Source: Bacteriovorax sp. Seq25_V (GTDB lineage Bacteria; Bdellovibrionota; Bacteriovoracia; Bacteriovoracales; Bacteriovoracaceae). Taken from it: DNA of 64,000 bases. The position numbers and the translations under genes were made by a program. Below, piece by piece: positions 16,509 to 24,271 of this stretch. Within the stretch, counting starts at the first letter, position 1, and each line of letters begins with the position of its first letter. The notes beneath the pieces were generated by a model. The model was given only the letters and a program-made list of their open reading frames with translations. It was not told the DNA's origin and did no database searches. The stretch spans positions 341,541 through 405,540 of the forward strand of contig NZ_AUNI01000020.1 of the NCBI RefSeq assembly GCF_000447795.1, given 5' to 3'.

Positions 16509-19166
16509 ATGATAAAAATAATAATTTCTCTATTAATTCTAAGCAATATCTTTGCTGCGTCAGATTTCCATTCTTGGGATAAGGACCTGGCCGATCTGAA
16601 TTTGGACGTCAATCCAATCGAGCTTAGAAACAGAGCAGGGTGTGCAAAGGATTCAGAGTTTCCTACACAGTCAGTATTTTTATTAGTCGATAATACTACA
16701 ATTGGAAAAGCCGCTTACCGTCTTGCTTCACTTACTCGTAAAGATCCAGAAGAGACAACAAAGCTTGCAATTAAAGCATACCGTAAAAAACTTATCACTT
16801 TAACAAATACTATATTTGAAAAGCTTTCTAATAGAGAGTTGCCACTTCTTCCAAACCTAACGAGCTCGCTCCATGTACCAAGCCGTTATAAGCAAATTGT
16901 ACAAGGTTGCTTCGAGCAGGAAGATTGTCCAGAGTTAAATGAATATCTCGAAAAGCTTTGGGCAAATAGCAAACTTAATGTTCCTGCAGTTAGAAAAATT
17001 GTTAATAATTATAAAACAGATAACTTTCATAGCGAAGAGAGCTATCACAAGCTTGATGAGGATACACGTTTAAGCTGTAACCTTCTAAAAAAATTCTCTC
17101 CAATTCAAGCTCATTTATTTGGAACTAAACCTGATCGTGAAGTACTTCAAAAAATTGCATCTCGACTCGGTGATACTGCTAAGTACTTTGGTTCGTGTGA
17201 TGATGAGAGTATCGAGAATCTTAAAGTCGCTGGTTATCAATTGGATATTAGACATCTTGATGATTCTCAGTGGAATAAGATTGGTTTTGATTTTTGGAAC
17301 AGTCTAAAAATCTATCTTTCTTGGGCCTTTAAAAGCACTACTGTCGTCGATTTTGATTACGAACTAATAATTCAATCAACTCAAACTGAGGATTCAATTC
17401 TTCTAGTTTCTAATGGGTGTAAGAGTATTGAAGTACCAGAGTGTAGTAATGACTACCTATCAAAGTCAGTCCTTGCTCAAATGGCGAAAGATGACTTCAA
17501 GAAAACAGCTCTTGAGTTGGATGTCTTAAGCCCTGTTGTTAGTGGTGCTCAGGATATCATGCTCGAAAATCCATTTACAGCAGTTAATACTGATATTCTT
17601 GACCTTGCAACTCGTGAAGACGCAAATAAGTGGATTGAGTCTCTATTTAATAATTTTTCTGGTACGAAGGCATATATTAAGAATAAACTTACTGTCGCAC
17701 TAAGCTTCTATACAATCTTAACGAAGAGATTAAGTGTTTCAAAACTTAGTAATGATTTAAATCGTTATTACAGTGTTTCTAACTTTGATGATGATAAAAT
17801 AAAAAATGATATCTACTATATGTGTAGTGAAGCAAAGTTTGTTTCGAGTGAAACATTTAGTTTTGTAAAAAAGAATATTACATTAATTAAAGATACAAAC
17901 TTTATTGACTCAATGAAGCTATTTTTCAATGAGAATAGTCTTGAGGATATTGTCAATGATTATGAAGCACTTCTTACAGATGTTAACGCATTTTGTGACT
18001 CCCTCGATGGAGAGCAGCTATTTGGGGGAGAGTTTGAAGTTGACCGTTCAGGGTTTAAGCAGTGGTACCTAGACAAGAACTATAAGGTAAAGAATCTAAA
18101 GTCTACGAGTGAAGAAAAATTAGCAGAGCTTAACTTAAAGCCATATATTAGTTATGGTGCTTCTGGTAAAGTGATCTGCCATTCCCCTAGCTCGTGTGTA
18201 AGAGAGTCAATCTCACATATCTTAGAAATAACTCGTGCAACATACTATGCTTCAACTTTTTGGAAATCAAAACATAAAGCAACAAGCTCTGATGTATTTA
18301 ATCCTTATAGTGAAAGGGTTGCATGTAAGGTTTATGATCCGTGGTTTAAGACTCGTGCGACAATAACTAACTTTACATCTGACATCTCTCAGGCAATTGT
18401 AAGTAGATTTACTCCAGGTGTACTATACTCTAAGTTTTCTTTACAACCAGGGCACGTTGAAAGCTTTAACTCTATGGTTAAAGACGGGAAAATCCTTTTC
18501 AATAAGAACTTTAAAAAAGAAAAAGTGATGATGGAGCTTGTTTCTGATTTTGGACCTTTATTGGGTGTTCCTTGTGCAGTCTCAATTGCTGGAAAGTATT
18601 CTAATGGATACAATAACCTTTACCAGTTCAATGGGGTTTCAGTAGGGGCGTGTACTGCAAAAGACAGTTCTCAAATTATTGTAAATTCTGCATCTGATAT
18701 TTCGACTCCTGATGGAGATGTGAAGTCGGGATGTTTTGCTTGTCGACTAAACTTCGAGTCAGTATCAAACACTTTGACTTATTTTAACTATGCAATTGGA
18801 CCTGTTTACTACCTCGTTCGCTCTGTAGTAAGACTTGTAAAGGGATTAAGTGATCCTGATAATATTGCAAGAGATTGGGAAATTGATCTAAATCATTTAA
18901 AAAATACTTATAGACGTTTTGGATATATTCCAAAATCTTGTGTAAAAAAACTTACAAAAGGTAAAGCCTGCCTTGGAAGTTCGAGAGAAGAGAAAGCCGT
19001 TTCAATCCTAAATTCTAAGTACAATGTAACAATCTTAGCTGAATCTAAGACTGTGTTTGGTAATTATAGATTTAAAATTAGAGAGTGTCATAAGCCAGTA
19101 TCTGTAAACTTTAGAAATGAAGACTCTTTTGAAATTAAGTCTGATTGTAAGCTGGAAAAGAAATGA
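16509..19166 (+). CDS. Large secreted protein of the orphan locus, 885 aa
   Basis: A signal peptide (MIKIIISLLILSNIFAAS) precedes a long, mostly helical protein with about 20 cysteines scattered in short pairs, and a C-x-x-C in SGCFACRLNFES near residue 740. No transmembrane helix is obvious apart from a hydrophobic stretch after that motif. No catalytic motif recognised. The Shine-Dalgarno is weak. The final ATGA overlaps the next gene. Likely the largest exported component of this locus. Confidence 0.78.
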   Translation: MIKIIISLLILSNIFAASDFHSWDKDLADLNLDVNPIELRNRAGCAKDSEFPTQSVFLLVDNTTIGKAAYRLASLTRKDPEETTKLAIKAYRKKLITLTNTIFEKLSNRELPLLPNLTSSLHVPSRYKQIVQGCFEQEDCPELNEYLEKLWANSKLNVPAVRKIVNNYKTDNFHSEESYHKLDEDTRLSCNLLKKFSPIQAHLFGTKPDREVLQKIASRLGDTAKYFGSCDDESIENLKVAGYQLDIRHLDDSQWNKIGFDFWNSLKIYLSWAFKSTTVVDFDYELIIQSTQTEDSILLVSNGCKSIEVPECSNDYLSKSVLAQMAKDDFKKTALELDVLSPVVSGAQDIMLENPFTAVNTDILDLATREDANKWIESLFNNFSGTKAYIKNKLTVALSFYTILTKRLSVSKLSNDLNRYYSVSNFDDDKIKNDIYYMCSEAKFVSSETFSFVKKNITLIKDTNFIDSMKLFFNENSLEDIVNDYEALLTDVNAFCDSLDGEQLFGGEFEVDRSGFKQWYLDKNYKVKNLKSTSEEKLAELNLKPYISYGASGKVICHSPSSCVRESISHILEITRATYYASTFWKSKHKATSSDVFNPYSERVACKVYDPWFKTRATITNFTSDISQAIVSRFTPGVLYSKFSLQPGHVESFNSMVKDGKILFNKNFKKEKVMMELVSDFGPLLGVPCAVSIAGKYSNGYNNLYQFNGVSVGACTAKDSSQIIVNSASDISTPDGDVKSGCFACRLNFESVSNTLTYFNYAIGPVYYLVRSVVRLVKGLSDPDNIARDWEIDLNHLKNTYRRFGYIPKSCVKKLTKGKACLGSSREEKAVSILNSKYNVTILAESKTVFGNYRFKIRECHKPVSVNFRNEDSFEIKSDCKLEKK

Positions 19167-19693
19167 GATATATTTTATTAGTTTTAGTTTCATTAAGTGT
19201 TGAGGCCATGAGCGTTGAAGTTTCATGGAATGATAATTTTTCAAAATCTCTAACACTATACTGTGAAGGTAATAATGAATGCCTAACATATTTTGATGAA
19301 GTAACGGTTATTGAGGAAGAGTTGTGTAATGATTGCTTTTCAACTGACATGACTTCATCATTTATTTTTAATGGTATTGGTGAATCAATTACAACTGGAG
19401 AATTGGCAGTACCTCTCGATTTTTTTGATCTTTTAAAGTCTAATAACTTTGTTTCGATTGACTATGATAGTCCTTATGATTTAGTCACAGGGCAAAGTCG
19501 CATTAAGAAGAAGTTGGCATACCGTAATCTTTGTGATGACTCTTCCGCTGATCCCGTTCTTTTTTTTGAAAAAGATGATTTTGGTAGAATCTCAAATCCA
19601 AGATTTATACTATGTGCCGACGGAGTTTATAATTTGGATCTTTTCTCTATTGATGTGAACGATGACTTTTTTGGTATTCCTGAATTCTACTAA
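19163..19693 (+). CDS. Secreted protein closing the orphan locus
   Basis: 176 residues with a signal peptide (about 1-15), acidic, with CEGNNEC and CNDC pairs near the mature N-terminus and two later cysteines. Coupled to the 885-residue protein by a 4-nt overlap. Its 3' end overlaps the convergent HELGH gene by 47 nt, an unusually long tail-to-tail overlap in which both frames are in use. Function unknown. Confidence 0.75.
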   Translation: MRYILLVLVSLSVEAMSVEVSWNDNFSKSLTLYCEGNNECLTYFDEVTVIEEELCNDCFSTDMTSSFIFNGIGESITTGELAVPLDFFDLLKSNNFVSIDYDSPYDLVTGQSRIKKKLAYRNLCDDSSADPVLFFEKDDFGRISNPRFILCADGVYNLDLFSIDVNDDFFGIPEFY

Positions 19694-20189
19694 TTCTCTG
19701 AATTACTTCATTAGTTTTATTTTCTCCATATAGGATTTCTAGAAGTTCATTTTCGAATCCGTACTTGCATGCAAATAAGTCCGCTTCAAATTGTTTATCA
19801 AGAACCGATAGCATTGATTGATTATGCCCAAAGTAGATGTGTCCTAGTTCATGAAACAAAATGGCAAAAGCAATCGTGTTATCCACAGATCTCACCATAC
19901 CGATAAACTCAGGATAAAGAATAATGAATTGTTTATTATTATGTGCAGCAAGGGTGGATGCATACTTTCCCGTAGAATAGAGAAAGCAAAGTTCTTTTTG
20001 CTTATTGAGTTTAGTGAAGTCTTCGGGGGTTAATAATTCCATGGATTCTTTGAAGAATCTATAGAGTATTTTATCTTGACGTATCCACTCGTGTTCAGCT
20101 CTATTAAGAAGAAGTTCTTTGGTTGTCAGCTTAGTTATGTTTTTAGATTTCAACTTTACAAAGATCATGATTAAATATCGGATAATCAT
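19647..20189 (-). CDS. HELGH zinc-metallopeptidase-like protein
   Basis: About 180 residues. LFHELGHIYFGH carries the HExxH zinc motif (His113 and His117 from the chosen start), and KQFEADLFA supplies a downstream Glu135 in the E-x-D position seen in gluzincins of the ImmA/IrrE and M48 kinds. Start uncertain: ATG 20189 is used, with TTG 20201 and ATG 20168 possible; none has a good Shine-Dalgarno. There is no signal peptide after the first hydrophobic residues, so probably cytoplasmic. A lone ImmA-like protease could control a repressor, but no XRE partner is adjacent. Confidence 0.72.
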   Translation of the reverse strand: MIIRYLIMIFVKLKSKNITKLTTKELLLNRAEHEWIRQDKILYRFFKESMELLTPEDFTKLNKQKELCFLYSTGKYASTLAAHNNKQFIILYPEFIGMVRSVDNTIAFAILFHELGHIYFGHNQSMLSVLDKQFEADLFACKYGFENELLEILYGENKTNEVIQRISRIQEYQKSHRSHQ

Positions 20190-20293
20190 CAGTTCAATCA
20201 ACTATAATAATCACTTGATATTATTTGGGAAATACTTACCTAAGAGTCCTTTGAAGTCGAGATTTCTTGTATGATAGTTATATTGGAGTTTTT

Positions 20294-20659
20294 ATTAGAG
20301 ATTTAATCCTATTTATCTTATTGTTTTTGTCGGTTACAGCTTCTCACGCATACGAGAAGGCCGATGCTTTTATTGTTGAAGCACTCTCTGGATATTACAA
20401 GGTTCTTTCTCCTGTTACTATAAATAAGAAAATAAGTCTTATCGTGGTCAACAAGACGTTACATAAGCTTAGAGGCAAATTACAAAGAAATGGACAAGAG
20501 GATTTGGCTTTTTTAACAACGGCTCCTGGTAAGTCGACATCGATTGAGTTTGAGTTCGATAAATCGAAAAAATATCATTTCATTCCGCTCTCTCCTGCAT
20601 TCCAAGAAGTAGAATTAAAAATAGGTGAAAAATCATATGAAGTTCCTGCGCAAAGATAA
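20294..20659 (+). CDS. Small exported protein, possible ATT start
   Basis: The frame can begin at TTG 20267, which has no ribosome binding site. GGAG at 20285-20288 sits 5 nt before ATT 20294, and starting there gives a standard signal peptide (MRDLILFILLFLSVTASHA). The mature 100 residues look like a single beta-sandwich with no cysteine. The 3' end overlaps the phosphoesterase gene by 23 nt. If the ATT is not used, the gene starts at 20267. Function unknown. Confidence 0.65.
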   Translation: MRDLILFILLFLSVTASHAYEKADAFIVEALSGYYKVLSPVTINKKISLIVVNKTLHKLRGKLQRNGQEDLAFLTTAPGKSTSIEFEFDKSKKYHFIPLSPAFQEVELKIGEKSYEVPAQR

Positions 20660-21773
20660 AATTGAAAAAACGATTCTCGTAATTTCTGATATCCATCTTG
20701 GTGCTGGAGAATACGTTGATGGCCAAAAGAACTATCTCGAAGATTTTCATTCAGATGAAGAGCTCATTGATTTTTTAGAATATTTTTGTGAAGGAAAGTA
20801 TGCTAGCCGCGAGATTGAGTTGATCATCAACGGTGACTTTTTTGATCTTCTGGCGGTTCCTTTTGTCGAATTCTATGATGATGAGTTCTGGTCAGAGAAG
20901 GCTTCTTTAAAGAAGTTAGAAATGATTTTAGAGGCCCATGAGGATGTCATGGAAGCACTTGCAAAGTTCATTGAAAAGAAGAATCGCAAAATTACGATGA
21001 TTGTAGGAAATCATGATGCAGAGCTTGTTTTTGAGTCTCTTCAGAAAATGGTACTTTCTAAAATCCCAGATGATAGAGTTGAGAGATTCACCATTCTTTT
21101 AAATGAGCATATCGAATATCGTCCCCATGAAAAGGTCTGTGTTAAACACGGGCATGAGTACGAGCTTGCACACCACTTCAATAGTGAGGACAATATAATT
21201 GAGGACAGTGACGGGGAGAAGTATTTTAATCCACCTTGGGGATCATATTACGTCACACGAGTCATCAATAAATTCAAAGAAGAGCGTTATCATGTTAATG
21301 CTGTGAGACCTATTAATAAATTTTTAATCAACGGCTTAATTTACGATACATTTTTTACTGCTCGCTTCATCCTCGCTAATATGTTCTACTTTGTGATGGT
21401 TCGAACGATCTTCTTATTCAAGTCGAGCAAAAATCTCACAGATCTCTTAAATCACTGTTTAAAAGAGCTTGAGCTCTTTAAGGATTATGAGTCCCTGACT
21501 TATGATTTTCTGAGTAAGAGTAACGATACGCAAGTTCTAATTGTTGGGCACACACACGAACCTATTTGTCGTAACTATGCCAATGGTAAAACTTTTATCA
21601 ATACCGGGACATGGACGCGAATGTATCACCTTGATTTCGGGAAAGATTCTTCAAGTGTTCAGCTTACTTTTGCAAAGATTGATGTTGTAAAGAATAAAGA
21701 GGGAAGTTATCTGAGATCGAATTTGAATTCATGGCAGGGAACTAGTAAGCTCCCATACCATAACTTTAATTAG
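20637..21773 (+). CDS. Calcineurin-like metallophosphoesterase
   Basis: 378 residues. All five metal-site motifs are present in order: SDIHLG, NGDFFDL, GNHD, KHGHEY and GHTHEP. They place it among binuclear-metal phosphoesterases. ATG 20637 is preferred over GTG 20625 because AGGTGA lies 8 nt upstream. A hydrophobic, aromatic stretch around residues 220-265 (LINGLIYDTFF to MVRTIFLF) may contact the membrane. LpxH-type UDP-diacylglucosamine hydrolases share the fold, but this protein is longer, so the substrate is open. Confidence 0.87.
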   Translation: MKFLRKDKIEKTILVISDIHLGAGEYVDGQKNYLEDFHSDEELIDFLEYFCEGKYASREIELIINGDFFDLLAVPFVEFYDDEFWSEKASLKKLEMILEAHEDVMEALAKFIEKKNRKITMIVGNHDAELVFESLQKMVLSKIPDDRVERFTILLNEHIEYRPHEKVCVKHGHEYELAHHFNSEDNIIEDSDGEKYFNPPWGSYYVTRVINKFKEERYHVNAVRPINKFLINGLIYDTFFTARFILANMFYFVMVRTIFLFKSSKNLTDLLNHCLKELELFKDYESLTYDFLSKSNDTQVLIVGHTHEPICRNYANGKTFINTGTWTRMYHLDFGKDSSSVQLTFAKIDVVKNKEGSYLRSNLNSWQGTSKLPYHNFN

Positions 21774-21774
21774 T

Positions 21775-22281
21775 TTATTCTGTTTCAGCGTAGCAGAGCT
21801 CAAGATACATTGGCCCATGCGCAGAAGTTAGAGGAATCAGTATAACAGTAGTTCCCTCTGGGTATTTGATTGTGTGGTTACTACCTTCAATGATCGAAGG
21901 GATTGCCATATTTGAGGTATATCCCATTCCTGCAAGATCACGTTTTGCATTCCCCATAATCATATTACAGATTTCACCTCCAACATCTCTGATATCTTCG
22001 TTAAATTCTGTATATTCTTCCATTAACATTGCTCCAGCTACTTTCAAGTATGTGGCATATGGAAATGAGATAACAAGCATAGCACGATAGTCACGCTCTA
22101 CACCATCTTTACTTAAAGTCCCTGATAGACCAAGTACGGCGGATACATCACCTTGTGATAGGTTACCTTTCTTTACTTGTGGTTTTCCTGGTTCTAGTTT
22201 GGTAAATACCATTGTTTCAAAAACATTTTTTGCAGCATCAATAAATGGTTTTGAAAACTCTAAAAAATTTGCATTCGACAT
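21775..22281 (-). CDS. cheX: CheX-type CheY-P phosphatase
   Basis: 168 residues. The helix EDIRDVGGEICNMIMGNAK matches the CheX/CheC/FliY signature E-x-x-x-N-x-x-x-G (Glu and Asn are the catalytic residues of the family), followed by the usual beta hairpin and an L-C-Y strand. CheX dephosphorylates CheY-P in the cytoplasm. It is the last gene of a leftward operon containing CheY, which fits that role. Confidence 0.88.
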   Translation of the reverse strand: MSNANFLEFSKPFIDAAKNVFETMVFTKLEPGKPQVKKGNLSQGDVSAVLGLSGTLSKDGVERDYRAMLVISFPYATYLKVAGAMLMEEYTEFNEDIRDVGGEICNMIMGNAKRDLAGMGYTSNMAIPSIIEGSNHTIKYPEGTTVILIPLTSAHGPMYLELCYAETE

Positions 22282-22299
22282 TACTTCTCCATTTGTCTC

Positions 22300-22803
22300 T
22301 TATAAACCTAAACTAGACATTAGATCATCAATTGAACTTTGATCAAGTACGCTATCATCTTTGTATGCTACAGAAGACCTTTCGATATTCTTAAATTTAT
22401 CTTGTAGCCATTTAAGTCTCGTCACAAAAGCTTGTGTATTCATAGACTTTAGACCATTATCATTTCCAGTTTTTAGCTGATCTACCATTCGTCCCAGAAG
22501 GTCATGAGCGTCGAAAAGAATTGCTACAACGACTTCAAGTAGGGCATGATCTCTAATCTGGCTTGACTTATAACCAATGGCCTTTCCAAGATCGCAGAAA
22601 GTTGCGATTTCATCAGCTCCAATTGATTTAGCCGCACCCATGATACGATCGATCACTTGTCCAAACTGTTCGAGTTTTGCTGTTTTCGTTGGATCTTCTT
22701 CGAGTTCTTCAAGACAGGCTTCAAGCTCATCAAGAAGTTCTAATGATTCATCACAAAACTCAATAATAATTTCCTTCATTGAAGGATCGTCTATAAGGCC
22801 CAT
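22300..22803 (-). CDS. Histidine-less Hpt-like protein with FliM-like C-terminal peptide
   Basis: 167 residues, helical. Residues about 44-72 (FGQVIDRIMGAAKSIGADEI) line up with the Hpt core L-F-R-x-x-H-T-I-K-G-x-A-x-x-x-G, but the phospho-accepting His is Asp52 and the Lys is Met. The last 18 residues contain DSVLDQSSIDDLM, nearly the same as the CheY-binding N-terminal peptide of FliM (pattern D-S-I-L-S-Q-x-x-I-D-x-L-L). It sits between cheY and cheX. I infer a CheY-binding adaptor and not a phosphotransfer protein. Confidence 0.75.
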   Translation of the reverse strand: MGLIDDPSMKEIIIEFCDESLELLDELEACLEELEEDPTKTAKLEQFGQVIDRIMGAAKSIGADEIATFCDLGKAIGYKSSQIRDHALLEVVVAILFDAHDLLGRMVDQLKTGNDNGLKSMNTQAFVTRLKWLQDKFKNIERSSVAYKDDSVLDQSSIDDLMSSLGL

Positions 22804-22811
22804 AGTTATCC

Positions 22812-23210
22812 TTACTTATTAAAAATTTTATCAATCTTTTCTTTAAGTACTTGCGCCGAGAAAGGCTTTACAATGAAGTTACTTACTCCGGCCTTTACTG
22901 CGATAACAACGTTACCTTGTTCAGCTTCTGCCGTAATCATAAGAAATGGTAGTTTCTTATACTCTTCAGATGCTCTTAATTTCTTTAGTAAATCAAGACC
23001 TGTTAACTGTGGCATGTTCCAGTCTGAAACGATAAACTCATACGGTTCACCAACTTCAGTTGCTTTTTCGATCATTGGTAGGGCCGTTGCACCATCGTCG
23101 GCTTCAGTGATATTCGTAAAACCAATTTGACCAAGCATGTTCTTGATAATTTTTCTCATCGTTGCCATATCATCAATAACTAAAATTTTCATGTTCGCTT
23201 TTAGCGCCAT
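22812..23210 (-). CDS. cheY: CheY response regulator
   Basis: 132 residues, a single receiver domain. Acidic pocket Asp13/Asp14, phospho-acceptor Asp63 in VSDWNMPQ, Thr93 in MITAEAE and Lys115 in FIVKPF are all present. In the family, CheY-P binds the flagellar switch and reverses rotation. It lies in an operon with cheX and is probably expressed from a sigma-28-type promoter at 27056-27082. Confidence 0.95.
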   Translation of the reverse strand: MALKANMKILVIDDMATMRKIIKNMLGQIGFTNITEADDGATALPMIEKATEVGEPYEFIVSDWNMPQLTGLDLLKKLRASEEYKKLPFLMITAEAEQGNVVIAVKAGVSNFIVKPFSAQVLKEKIDKIFNK

Positions 23211-23221
23211 TTCTCTTCTCC

Positions 23222-24271
23222 TTAAGCAGCTTCACTTATATTTTCAGTACTTATTAAGTTTATTAGGTTTTCATATATTTTATCGCCAAACTCGAATTCA
23301 AGTCCAGCGCTAAAGGTTTTATTTTTCATTCTTTGAATAACTGAGCGAATTGGTAGCTTAGAACCTGTGATTTCACCTTCTGAATATTCTAAAATATGAG
23401 ATACTGCACCTAAAATGAGTGCCATTGTATCGATAAATTCACTATGTTTTTGTCTGGGATACCCAGAACCATCATAGCGCTCATGATGTTGAAAGATAAT
23501 ATTCTTGCACCTTTCACTGATTTCAATCCCACTTTTTAGTAGGAGATGGTGAGAATAGCCAGGATGTTTTTTAATCTTATCCTTTTCTTTATCAGAAAGC
23601 TCGTTAGTTGGTCTGTGTGATAGTGAGTGATCAAGTTGCGTATATCCGAGATGAGCAAAAAATGCAGCACATACGATATCTGCCAACGTTTCTTGGTCAT
23701 TCATATTCATATTTTTCGCCAAATAATAAGATATAGCCACAATTCGGTTGGTTCTATTGTCTTCCGTCAACAATTCTTCTGCCAAGTATCCGGCCAGAGA
23801 AACAGTGTGTGAGATATTTAGCTGAAATATTTCTATTTCTTTTTTGGCACTTAAAATCATTGGTAAAAATGAATCCGCATCAATACAATTATTCATTCCT
23901 GATTTTAGGTCATACTTTGGAATTTCACCACTTTCTGATTCATATTCTTCTAGTGCTAATGCCTTGAGTTTCTCATTTCTCTTAATTTCTATTTCTGATA
24001 GCTCTCTAGCCTGAAGGGAGGGAACTTCACTTTCATCAATCTCTACAGAATGAAGAAAAGTTCTTTTCTGTTTTTTATCGACAGCAAGGGAGCCACCTTT
24101 TTCAGTGATAAATGAAATAAACTCTCTATGATCATCTGTTAATGGGCTATTTGCATATAAGAATACATTGTATAATTTTGATTGTGGATTATAGACATAG
24201 AGGTGAAAAGGGAAGAGCTGTCCTTCTCTAAGCATGTCGACTGTGATATTAAAATACTCTTGTGTCTTCAT
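23222..24271 (-). CDS. HD-GYP domain protein with altered HD site
   Basis: 349 residues. An N-terminal domain of about 110 residues (DMLREGQLFPFHLYVY) of the type often found before HD-GYP domains is followed by an HD-GYP domain. HHERYDGSGYP (262-272) keeps the HHExxDGxGYP signature of c-di-GMP phosphodiesterases. The HD pair itself reads AHLGY, with Leu208 replacing the metal-binding Asp. It may therefore be inactive and act as a c-di-GMP or protein sensor. The ATG overlaps the upstream stop as TAATG. Confidence 0.85.
   Translation of the reverse strand: MKTQEYFNITVDMLREGQLFPFHLYVYNPQSKLYNVFLYANSPLTDDHREFISFITEKGGSLAVDKKQKRTFLHSVEIDESEVPSLQARELSEIEIKRNEKLKALALEEYESESGEIPKYDLKSGMNNCIDADSFLPMILSAKKEIEIFQLNISHTVSLAGYLAEELLTEDNRTNRIVAISYYLAKNMNMNDQETLADIVCAAFFAHLGYTQLDHSLSHRPTNELSDKEKDKIKKHPGYSHHLLLKSGIEISERCKNIIFQHHERYDGSGYPRQKHSEFIDTMALILGAVSHILEYSEGEITGSKLPIRSVIQRMKNKTFSAGLEFEFGDKIYENLINLISTENISEAA

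Noticed and set aside
19647..20201. Toxin-antitoxin or ImmA-ImmR module
   Set aside because: The HELGH motif fits ImmA-like proteases, but no XRE repressor, antitoxin or integrase is adjacent.
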